A stretch of 64,000 nucleotides of DNA, taken from the NCBI GenBank assembly GCA_001044335.1, contig CP011001.1:1116001-1180000 (forward strand), given 5' to 3'. The translations under genes were made by a program, and so were the position numbers. Source of the DNA: Methylophilales bacterium MBRSF5 (GTDB taxonomy: Bacteria > Pseudomonadota > Gammaproteobacteria > Burkholderiales > Methylophilaceae). Shown in pieces: positions 20,172-27,923 of the stretch; position 1 is the stretch's first letter; each line of letters begins with the position of its first letter. Below the pieces are notes generated by a model. The model had not been told where the DNA came from. It saw nothing but the letters and a program-made list of their open reading frames with translations, and made no database searches.

Positions 20172-20451
20172 GTTAATTTTATAGACAATTATTAATAATA
20201 ATTAATTTGAATTAGTACATAAAAATCGCAAAAATCAACTGTTTTAAAAAAATCTGATTACAAACATAATTGGTATTATAATTAACTGATTATTTATTCC
20301 AGTTAATACTATTAAAAAATTACAAGAACATTTAGATAAAATTTGGCAGTATATAAATAATGGACAATATACTGAAGCATCTTCTAATTTAAATAAACTT
20401 TTAAGAAAATACCCTACATCAAAGGATGTATTAAACACTTACGGTATTTTA

Positions 20452-21903
20452 TTGATGCATCAAAACCAATTTCAAGACTCAATCTCTTTTTTTAAAAAAG
20501 CTTTAAAGTTTTATCCAGATGATCCGGAACTTTATTGCAATCTTGGATTGGCATATCTTAATATCAATCATTTAAATAATGCTTTAGACCATCTTCACCA
20601 AAGTCTAAAAATATATCCAAATCACATAGAATCACATTTTAATATTGCCAAAATTTATCTTACCAAATTAGAAATAAATAAATGTTTACATCATCTTCGA
20701 ATCATTGAGAGATTAATTTCTCCAAATGAAAATTTATATCAACTGTTTGCTGAGGCCTATAGGTATATAAATGAATATAATTTGTTTTTAAAATCATTAA
20801 AAAAAGCAATAGAAATTAATCCAAACAATCACATAAACTATTTTTACTTAGCTTTTGGTTTCATGTGGTGTAACGATAAAAAAAATGCAGTTATGAACCT
20901 TCAAAAATGTATTGAGTTAAATCCAAAATTTACACCTGCAATATTTAACCTTATGCAAATATCCAAAGATTCTAAATACTATGACAATATTGATATTTTT
21001 AATAATATAGAAAAAAGTTTTCATTTATCAAATGATGAATTTATATATTTTCACTTATGTCTGTCTAAATTTTATGAAAACAAGAGTATTGATTCATACA
21101 TAAAACATTTATCAAGAGCAAATGAAGTTAAGAGAAAAAGTATCTCCAAATTTTTTAATTTAACGGATTTGGAAGATTTTATATTTAGTAAGCTTAATCC
21201 TTCTGCTTTTACCAGAATACAACCTAGCTCTCATTCGCCAATTTTTATTGTTGGTATGCCAAGATCAGGATCTACGCTTGTTGAAAGCATTCTTTTAAAT
21301 AATAAGAATATATATTCATGTGGTGAAGTTCCTCTTTTGCATGATGAATTTTATAGTCTTGTTCAATCAGATAAAAATAGCTTGATGGAATCGTTAGAAG
21401 ATATTCAAGCAAGATATGTCAATCTAATTGAATCCATGACGAATTCTTTAAACTTTATTGATAAGTTACCCCTTAATTTTTTTTGGATTGATCTAATATT
21501 ATTGATGTTTCCTAACGCAAAATTTGTTTTTGCTGAAAGAAATAAATTTGACACATGTTTTTCTATTTTTAAAACCTTTTTTGGTGATTCTGCACTTCCT
21601 TTTTCATACAAATCAAATGAAATTGTTGAATTTTATAATTTTTACAACAAAGTAAAAGATTATTGGCAGAAAGTATATAGAAATAATTTATATACTATTT
21701 CATATGACAATATAATTACTGATTCGAGTTCTGAGTTTAAAAATTTATTTAATTTTTTAGATATTGATTTTGATCAATCAATGATTCTTCTTGACGATAA
21801 AAGATTTGTTCAAACCGCAAGCTTTGCTCAAGTCCGAGGAGAAATCTCAAAACAAACTTCATATGAGAGTTTTAAGAAAATTTTTCCCGAATTTTTATTG
21901 TAA
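20452..21903 (+). CDS. TPR-sulfotransferase protein (coding region probably starts near 20296)
   Basis: N-terminal tetratricopeptide repeats (for example PDDPELYCNLGLAYLNINHL) are fused to a PAPS-dependent sulfotransferase domain. Its 5'-phosphosulfate loop IVGMPRSGSTLVES is at about residues 266-279, and further elements are PNAKFVFAERNKFDTCFSIF and VRGEISKQTSYESF. The acceptor is unknown; cell-surface glycan or protein is a guess. The TTG start at 20452 gives 483 residues but cuts through a TPR helix. The same frame is open back to 20290 and encodes another TPR-like stretch (NNGQYTEASSNLNKLLRKYP), with no ATG, GTG or TTG. ATT at 20296 (then Pro-Val-Asn-Thr) is the best candidate. Two sampled 60-base lines are 25% GC against 37% in a sampled line of ntrC, so recent acquisition is possible. 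The end overlaps the next gene by nine bases. Confidence 0.8.
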   Translation: MMHQNQFQDSISFFKKALKFYPDDPELYCNLGLAYLNINHLNNALDHLHQSLKIYPNHIESHFNIAKIYLTKLEINKCLHHLRIIERLISPNENLYQLFAEAYRYINEYNLFLKSLKKAIEINPNNHINYFYLAFGFMWCNDKKNAVMNLQKCIELNPKFTPAIFNLMQISKDSKYYDNIDIFNNIEKSFHLSNDEFIYFHLCLSKFYENKSIDSYIKHLSRANEVKRKSISKFFNLTDLEDFIFSKLNPSAFTRIQPSSHSPIFIVGMPRSGSTLVESILLNNKNIYSCGEVPLLHDEFYSLVQSDKNSLMESLEDIQARYVNLIESMTNSLNFIDKLPLNFFWIDLILLMFPNAKFVFAERNKFDTCFSIFKTFFGDSALPFSYKSNEIVEFYNFYNKVKDYWQKVYRNNLYTISYDNIITDSSSEFKNLFNFLDIDFDQSMILLDDKRFVQTASFAQVRGEISKQTSYESFKKIFPEFLL

Positions 21904-23625
21904 TTTATTTTTCAGTTTTAAATAGTCGTCAATGGTTTCGAATTCCTTTTTCCAGCATCTATCTTTTTCTTGTCTCAATATTTGCACACTCGGATAAAAT
22001 TGGGAGTAATTTTTTTCACCATACCAGTACCACAACTTTCCTTGTGATTTTGGACATAAAAGAATCGTTGGCACCCCCAAACTTCCTGCTAGATGAACTG
22101 TTATGTTGCTAATTGTTATCACTAAATCACATTTTGAAATTAATTTTAATAATCCTTTGATGTCATTAAAATAATCAAGTTCTTTTTCAACATCAAGCTT
22201 ATTCGAAGTCCTTAAATTGAATTGCTTTATTTCATTCTCAACCTCTCCATACTGAAGTGAAACAAAGTCAAATTTGTACTTAAATAGTTTTTCGAACTGC
22301 ATCAGATCAATGCTTTTTTCAGATCCTATTTTTTTATTATCACTTCTCCATGAAATCCCAATTAATTTATTTTTAAAATCTAAACCTTCCAAATTATTAT
22401 TTTTATTTAATTTTTCTTTTAATTTCGGAATGTAATTTATGATTGTTGCAAGATTTATTTTTTGGTAATTTTCGTATTGAGGTATATTACTTGAATATTC
22501 TGTCATTCCTATTACTTTTATTTTAGGATATAGTCCTTTTATTGCGTCTTCTGTTTTATCGGTAGCAATGTATGTCACATCTTTATAGATTTGTGTAAAT
22601 TCATCTATTAACCTAAGATACAAGAATTGATCACCTACACCTTGTTCCCAACTAATAAGAATTTTCTTTGATGGGTCTAAATTTGGAAGACTAAAGTCAT
22701 CAAATTTACCAAATTTTTTTTCACGCTTTGTTCTGTACCTGTAATAGGGCATCACATTTTCAAACTCATTCTTCATGAGTTTTATTAAACCTAAATGATA
22801 ATTTGTCTCTACATTCTCAGGTTCTTTTTTTAGGATCTCCTTTAAAGTTACCTCAGCATCATCAATTTTTCCCAAATTCATATTGATCGTCGCTTCTTGA
22901 AATTGAATCAAAGTATTATTTGGATCTATCCTTTTACATTCATTAATCGCATTAAAAGCTAAATCTTTCTTCCTTAATTTGGCGTACTGTGATGCAAGCG
23001 TAATCCATAAATTAAAATTATTTGAATTTAACTTTGAGGATTTTTCTAATTGCTCAACTGATTGTTTCGTTTGGTTAATATTGGCATACGTAATACCCAG
23101 ATTGTAATTTAGAATAAAATTTTCTGGATCAATACTCAGGCCCATCTTGTATACGCTAATTGCTAAATCATATTTTTCGTATTTATTTAGTGTAAATCCA
23201 TAGCTAATATATGTATCAATATTTTGACTTGAACTTTCAATGATTTCATCAAATGTTTTTATTGATTTTTCAAGATCTCCATTTTCCCTGTACGCAATAG
23301 CTAGTTGCAAAAGTCCCCACTCGTCATTTTTTTTATTAAATTGTTGAACATCCTCAATCACAATGTCCCATTTTTTTAACTGCGATAGAGTTTGGATGTA
23401 CATCTTAAAAGTTTGATCTTTATATAAAATATTTAATGATTTTTTAAAGAGCTCTAAAGCCGAATCAGTCTTATTTAAATTAATGTTAACAACAGCAAGA
23501 TTAGTCAACGCTTCTGTGTGTGTAGGATTTTTTCGTAAAACTTTTCTTAGAGATACCTCTGCAGCCTGAAAATTTCCTTGCTGAAATAAGACAGAAGCCT
23601 CGTGTAGAATTTTTTGTAAATTCAT
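21895..23625 (-). CDS. TPR-containing glycosyltransferase-like protein
   Basis: A 576-residue protein whose first 300 residues are tetratricopeptide repeats (NFQAAEVSLRKVLRKNPTHT, FILNYNLGITYANIN and others). They are followed by a GT-B type C-terminal half (KILISWEQGVGDQFLYLRL, LIGISWRS, SKCDLVITISNITVHLAGSLGVPTILL), resembling GT9/GT41-like transferases found behind TPR arrays. The segment after the TPRs is related to ADP-heptose transferase folds; donor and acceptor are not readable. It converges on the TPR-sulfotransferase gene, and the two stop regions overlap. The shared TPR design suggests they may act on the same surface polymer or protein. It lies 81 bases downstream of the porin, behind a good terminator, so it probably has its own promoter. 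Confidence 0.78.
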   Translation of the reverse strand: MNLQKILHEASVLFQQGNFQAAEVSLRKVLRKNPTHTEALTNLAVVNINLNKTDSALELFKKSLNILYKDQTFKMYIQTLSQLKKWDIVIEDVQQFNKKNDEWGLLQLAIAYRENGDLEKSIKTFDEIIESSSQNIDTYISYGFTLNKYEKYDLAISVYKMGLSIDPENFILNYNLGITYANINQTKQSVEQLEKSSKLNSNNFNLWITLASQYAKLRKKDLAFNAINECKRIDPNNTLIQFQEATINMNLGKIDDAEVTLKEILKKEPENVETNYHLGLIKLMKNEFENVMPYYRYRTKREKKFGKFDDFSLPNLDPSKKILISWEQGVGDQFLYLRLIDEFTQIYKDVTYIATDKTEDAIKGLYPKIKVIGMTEYSSNIPQYENYQKINLATIINYIPKLKEKLNKNNNLEGLDFKNKLIGISWRSDNKKIGSEKSIDLMQFEKLFKYKFDFVSLQYGEVENEIKQFNLRTSNKLDVEKELDYFNDIKGLLKLISKCDLVITISNITVHLAGSLGVPTILLCPKSQGKLWYWYGEKNYSQFYPSVQILRQEKDRCWKKEFETIDDYLKLKNKLQ

Positions 23626-23651
23626 TAGTAAATTATATTGGATAATGCATT

Positions 23652-23685
23652 CAAAAAAAAACCCTGCCGAAACAGGGTTTTTGAA
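23652..23685 (-). terminator. Rho-independent terminator of the porin gene
   Basis: On the minus strand a stem AACCCTG / CAGGGTT, extended by A-T pairs to ten base pairs (23657-23666 with 23673-23682), encloses a six-base loop and is followed by a run of nine T. It starts 25 bases after the porin stop. This is the clearest intrinsic terminator in the window. Confidence 0.9.
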
Positions 23686-23706
23686 TTCTTTAAGAACTAT
23701 AAAATT

Positions 23707-24972
23707 CTAGAAGAATAGGATTGCGCCAAGAGATATTGACTGATGCTCTGCTTTATTAGCGGAGCTATGGCCCTCTGACTCAACATCATTGTACTCTGCA
23801 ACTAAGTTTAAGTGCTTAGTTAGTGGGTGGTATGCACCAACAGTCCAACGCTTGTTTTCGTCGACTAATGTGCCATCAGATTCGCCTGAAGCTTCATCAA
23901 GTCTTGAAACACCGTATGAAACACCAAGTTTTGTTCCAGTTGGGATCACGTATGTAGCTTGTAAGTAACCACCGTCTGAATCACGTTTCTTAGCTTTGTT
24001 ACCAGTTTGCAAATCAACACCGTTAGTACCCATTAGTGTTGTACCAACGCCTTCACCATTGTAGTAGTAAGCAACAACACCTAAGTTACCTGATGTCACC
24101 GCAGCACCAATATCGTATACTGAAGCTGTGTAGTCATCCACATCAGCTGATGTAGTTTGATCAGTACCGCCAGATGCGTCAATTGAAACGTCATATGATG
24201 CAAATGATGACCACACTTTACCAGCGACGTCACCAGTCCATTCATACTGAACCTGACCTTCAATACCTAAACGGTCTTGATTTAATTCTGTTGCTGATGT
24301 AACACCACTCACAACTTGAACAGCATCACCAAATGCACCTTGGTTAGGATTTGTTACACCAATAGTAGCTGAAAAACCATTCATGTTTGGTGTTGTGTAT
24401 GAAATTTGACCTTTCCAAGCTGGATAGATATAACCTGTTCCGATACCACCAAGTGTTGTTGAGTTACCTGAACGAATACCGCCAGCAACAGTACCAACAC
24501 CTAATAATGTCATGTCATTAAGGATAGCTTGGCCAGCAAAGATACCTAAATCTTTACCAATTTTAACTGTACCCCAAGACTTATCACCAAATGTTAAAAA
24601 AGCTTGACGATTAAGTGGTGTTTTTGCATCACCAGCAGCAGCATTGTCAGAAGCGTTTGGCTGGAATGAAATTGTGAATGATACGTCCACGTCATTTTGA
24701 CGTGTTGTACCTGTGAAGCCTAACCATGAAGGTAAAAGGCCTGTGTTAATACCAACTGCATCACCGTCACCTTGAAGGTCTTCTCCAGATGCTAAGCCAC
24801 CTGTAATTGAACTTCCTTTTGCTTTGTCAGCATCTGTCCATGTAGCGAAGGCATTAACGTTACCGTTAATATCAATCGTCCAATCACCTGCAGGAATGAT
24901 GATACCTGCGTTTGCAACTGAAGCTGCAGATAAAACTGCACCAGCAACTGCTAATTTGATTTTATTATTCAT
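23707..24972 (-). CDS. Gram-negative general porin
   Basis: Outer-membrane beta-barrel porin of the betaproteobacterial type. Residues 1-22 form a signal peptide (basic MNNKIK, hydrophobic core, cleavage after SVANA). The mature protein has alternating amphipathic strands, many Gly/Thr/Ser/Asn-rich loops, a repeated YDIGAAV/GVVAYYYN type strand pattern, and a C-terminal phenylalanine (GAILFF) used for insertion by the Bam machinery. At 421 residues it is longer than classical 340-360-residue porins. An AGGAG ribosome-binding site precedes the ATG, and base usage looks like a highly expressed gene. The substrate is unknown; anions and small polar solutes are typical. Confidence 0.9.
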   Translation of the reverse strand: MNNKIKLAVAGAVLSAASVANAGIIIPAGDWTIDINGNVNAFATWTDADKAKGSSITGGLASGEDLQGDGDAVGINTGLLPSWLGFTGTTRQNDVDVSFTISFQPNASDNAAAGDAKTPLNRQAFLTFGDKSWGTVKIGKDLGIFAGQAILNDMTLLGVGTVAGGIRSGNSTTLGGIGTGYIYPAWKGQISYTTPNMNGFSATIGVTNPNQGAFGDAVQVVSGVTSATELNQDRLGIEGQVQYEWTGDVAGKVWSSFASYDVSIDASGGTDQTTSADVDDYTASVYDIGAAVTSGNLGVVAYYYNGEGVGTTLMGTNGVDLQTGNKAKKRDSDGGYLQATYVIPTGTKLGVSYGVSRLDEASGESDGTLVDENKRWTVGAYHPLTKHLNLVAEYNDVESEGHSSANKAEHQSISLGAILFF

Positions 24973-24997
24973 AAAAATCTCCTATGTTAAAAAATAC

Positions 24998-25056
24998 CTC
25001 TCAAACAAGTTGAGAGAAAGTTCGCGAACTTTCTCAACGTCAAACGTTAAGAAGTT
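24998..25056 (-). promoter_or_regulatory. Structured 5' leader and putative promoter of the porin gene
   Basis: Three inverted repeats lie in a row before the porin: CTCTCAA/TTGAGAG (24998-25016), a perfect 22-base palindrome centred on GTTCGCGAAC (25014-25035), and AACGT/ACGTT (25036-25048). A TAATAT on the minus strand (25051-25056) could be the -10 box, which would place most of these repeats in the leader RNA. The first two repeats share bases, so alternative folds are possible. Whether they act as DNA operators or RNA structure is open. Confidence 0.5.
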
Positions 25057-25163
25057 AAGAATATTATGCTGAATTTATGATTTCATTACCAGTGTTAAGT
25101 GTTTTTTTTGCAACATGAGGCATATTTTGTTGTTTTTTTACAACAAAAAGTGTCTTTTTTTAT

Positions 25164-26264
25164 TTAATTCAATGATTTATGTATTTCATTAGCGAAACGA
25201 TCAGTCATTCCAGATAGGAAATCAGCAATTGAGCGGTGTTTTTTATCTGGAGTCTTATAATCAATAGGAAGGGTTTCGAAGTTATCGTTATAGTAATTAA
25301 ATAAATCGGTAATTATCTTATTTGCATTGCTAGTCATGAGTTTTACCCTCGGATGTTCATAGAGTTTGATTCTTAAAAAACTTCTACAATCATTTAAGTA
25401 ATTTTGTATGGTCTCGGAGAAATTAATCAATGTAGTTTTATGGTTTCTTACCTCGTCAATTGTTTTAATATTTGACTGATTCAGTAATTTTCTTGAATTA
25501 TTAGTCACATCATTGATAAGAATAAACATCATTCGACGTAATGTTTCATAAACACAAACTTTTTCATCAATCTCATTGCTATTTAAATTGTTGCTTAAAT
25601 TACCGTAATTTTCAGCAAAAAAATCAAGTTGCTTTAATTTGGATATGGTTAGGATCCCTGATCGGTATCCATCCTCAAGATCGTGGATGTTATAGGCAAT
25701 GCTATCAGCAATATCTACAATTTGAGCTTCAAGGCTTGGTTTTGTTTTGTTGAGAAATCTTTCACCAACCTTACCTAACGCTGATGCATTCTTTGTTGAG
25801 CAATGTTTAAGGATACCTTCACGACTTTCAAAAGTCAGATTAAGGCCACTGAAGTTTATATACCTTTTTTCTAGCTTATCTACAACCCGTAAGGATTGAT
25901 AATTATGCTCAAAACCCCCATGACTTTTCATACATTGATTCAATGCATCTTGGCCTGCATGACCAAAGGGGGTGTGGCCTAGGTCATGCGCTAGTGCTAT
26001 AGTTTCAGACAAATCTTCATTTAATTCTAATGAGCGGGCTACTCCTCTGGAAATTTGAGATACCTCAAGCGAATGAGTTAGTCTTGTCCGAAACATATCA
26101 CCTTCATGATTCACAAAAACTTGTGTTTTATACATCAATCTTCGAAAAGCGGAGGAATGAATAATCCGATCTCGATCTCTTTGAAAGTCGTTTCTCAGAG
26201 GTGATTTATTTTCTAAATGTTCTCTGCCTAAGGAATTGTTCTCATGTACGGCATATTGTTTCAT
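25164..26264 (-). CDS. dgt: Deoxyguanosinetriphosphate triphosphohydrolase-like protein
   Basis: HD-domain dNTP triphosphohydrolase of the short Dgt-like type. The 366-residue protein shows FQRDRDRIIHSSAFRRL, MFRTRLTHSLEVSQISRG with H64, LAHDLGHTPFGHAGQDALN with the H93-D94 metal pair, and GFEHNYQSLRVV. Such enzymes remove triphosphate from deoxynucleotides and control dNTP pools. Start MKQYAVHENN is 21 bases after the aroB stop, and aroK-aroB-dgt is a common proteobacterial order. A 190-base gap follows before the porin. An AT-rich stem in that gap is not a convincing terminator. Confidence 0.9.
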   Translation of the reverse strand: MKQYAVHENNSLGREHLENKSPLRNDFQRDRDRIIHSSAFRRLMYKTQVFVNHEGDMFRTRLTHSLEVSQISRGVARSLELNEDLSETIALAHDLGHTPFGHAGQDALNQCMKSHGGFEHNYQSLRVVDKLEKRYINFSGLNLTFESREGILKHCSTKNASALGKVGERFLNKTKPSLEAQIVDIADSIAYNIHDLEDGYRSGILTISKLKQLDFFAENYGNLSNNLNSNEIDEKVCVYETLRRMMFILINDVTNNSRKLLNQSNIKTIDEVRNHKTTLINFSETIQNYLNDCRSFLRIKLYEHPRVKLMTSNANKIITDLFNYYNDNFETLPIDYKTPDKKHRSIADFLSGMTDRFANEIHKSLN

Positions 26265-26285
26265 TTTTGTTGAGCATGTTTCCAG

Positions 26286-27353
26286 TTAGCTTTTGATAAC
26301 ATCGTCCAATGCACTCGATGAATATTTATTGGTCACTATTGCTTTTCCAATGCCTTGTTGTAGAACTAGGTAAATTTCCTTATCTTTATTTTTTTTATCT
26401 AATTTCATAGCACCAATAAAATTTTCATAGTCAATTTTAGGTTTTTCAATAGGTAAATTAGCTCGGAAAATAAGATCTTTTACTCGATCGAACTCAGACT
26501 CACTTAGCCATGCTTGAGTAAGTGACATCTTCGCTGCAAGGACCATCCCACAACCAACCGCTTCTCCATGGAGCCACTCCCCATAACCTAAACAGTTTTC
26601 AATCGCATGTCCAAAAGTATGTCCAAGATTAAGAATGGCTCTAATACCAGATTCTTTTTCATCTTCAGAAACAACTTTAGCTTTAATTTCACAAGATCTG
26701 TATATGACATGCTCCAAATGATCAAAATCTAACTGTTTTAGATTTTCAATATTCACTTCGAGGTATTTAAAAAAATCTTCATCCCAAATCAGACCGTACT
26801 TTATAACTTCAGCAAGTCCTGCTGATATTTGTCGATTATCAAGTGTTTTTAAAACATTTAAGTCAATCACTACAGCTTGTGGCTGATAAAAAGCTCCAAT
26901 CATATTTTTACCCAGCAAGTGATTTATACCAGTTTTTCCCCCAACTGATGAATCAACTTGTGCTAGAAGGGTGGTTGGTATTTGAACAAATGGAATACCT
27001 CTTAGAAATGAAGCAGCAGCATATCCAGCAATGTCTCCAACAACGCCTCCGCCGAGTGCCAGAATGGTTGTATCACGATTACACTGATTTTCTAGTAATT
27101 TGGTATAAATATAATTTAAAGAATCGTAATTTTTAAATTCTTCGCCATCATCAATGATTGCCTCTATTACTTGATAATCATCTAGTAAATTTTTTAAATT
27201 CTCTAAATATAGTTGAGAAACTGTTGTATTCGATACGATACAGATGATTTTTGTTTTGATGTGACTTGTAATTATTTTTGCATCTTCTAAAACACCACTG
27301 CCTATATATATAGGATAAGATCTGTCTCCAAGTTCAACATTTAAAATTTTCAT
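26286..27353 (-). CDS. aroB: 3-dehydroquinate synthase
   Basis: NAD- and metal-dependent cyclisation of DAHP to 3-dehydroquinate, second step of the shikimate pathway. The 355-residue enzyme has the nucleotide-binding LALGGGVVGDIAGYAAASFLRG, IPTTLLAQVDSSVGGKTGIN, and metal ligands in AGLAEVIKYG, LNLGHTFGHAIE and LHGEAVGCGM. All key residues appear present and the length is standard. It overlaps aroK by four bases, so the two are translationally coupled. Confidence 0.97.
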   Translation of the reverse strand: MKILNVELGDRSYPIYIGSGVLEDAKIITSHIKTKIICIVSNTTVSQLYLENLKNLLDDYQVIEAIIDDGEEFKNYDSLNYIYTKLLENQCNRDTTILALGGGVVGDIAGYAAASFLRGIPFVQIPTTLLAQVDSSVGGKTGINHLLGKNMIGAFYQPQAVVIDLNVLKTLDNRQISAGLAEVIKYGLIWDEDFFKYLEVNIENLKQLDFDHLEHVIYRSCEIKAKVVSEDEKESGIRAILNLGHTFGHAIENCLGYGEWLHGEAVGCGMVLAAKMSLTQAWLSESEFDRVKDLIFRANLPIEKPKIDYENFIGAMKLDKKNKDKEIYLVLQQGIGKAIVTNKYSSSALDDVIKS

Positions 27354-27865
27354 ATAGCATCCATTTTTTTTATTATAAATTTAACGACATCAATTGATTT
27401 CATGTGACTTGTATCAACATCCATATCTGCAAGGTACTGATAATAAGGCTCTCTTTCCTCCAATATCCTTTCAATAACCTGTTCTTTATCATCAACGTTG
27501 AGTATCGGTCTGGAATTATCATTTTTTAATCTATTACATAAGGTTTGGAGGTTTGCTTTCAGATAAATAACCAAAGTATTATGTTTTATAAGCTGAGCCC
27601 TGCTCTTCTCATTGGTTACTATGCCGCCACCGGTAGAAATAATCACCTTATCCTTTTCAATCGAATCACTCAGTACTTGCAGTTCTCTTTCTCTGAAACC
27701 TGCCTCACCTTCAATCTCAAAAATTGTATTGATCTTGACACCCGATTTTTCTTCGATAATTTTATCCAAATCAATAAAATCGTAACCTAATTTATTAGAT
27801 AAAAGTTTTCCAATTGTGGTTTTTCCTGCCCCCATCATTCCAACTAATATTATTTTTGACACCAT
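27350..27865 (-). CDS. aroK: Shikimate kinase
   Basis: ATP-dependent phosphorylation of shikimate to shikimate 3-phosphate. The 171-residue protein has the P-loop GMMGAGKTT at residues 9-17, the substrate-binding DLDKIIEEKSG, IFEIEGEAGFRERE, and the glycine-rich ISTGGGIV. Length matches AroK. It is first in the minus-strand aroK-aroB-dgt run, and its start faces mrcA with 58 bases between, so promoters for both directions must lie there. Confidence 0.95.
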   Translation of the reverse strand: MVSKIILVGMMGAGKTTIGKLLSNKLGYDFIDLDKIIEEKSGVKINTIFEIEGEAGFRERELQVLSDSIEKDKVIISTGGGIVTNEKSRAQLIKHNTLVIYLKANLQTLCNRLKNDNSRPILNVDDKEQVIERILEEREPYYQYLADMDVDTSHMKSIDVVKFIIKKMDAI

Positions 27866-27923
27866 ATCTAATATATAATCTTTCTTTAATTATTCATTAT
27901 ACAAGTATATTAAATACTCTAGA

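Noticed and set aside
25125-25148. AT-rich stem TTTTGTTGT/ACAACAAAA after dgt, considered as a dgt terminator
   Set aside because: On the minus strand the stem is not followed by a T run and contains no G-C clamp; it may be chance in an AT-rich spacer or part of the porin upstream region.
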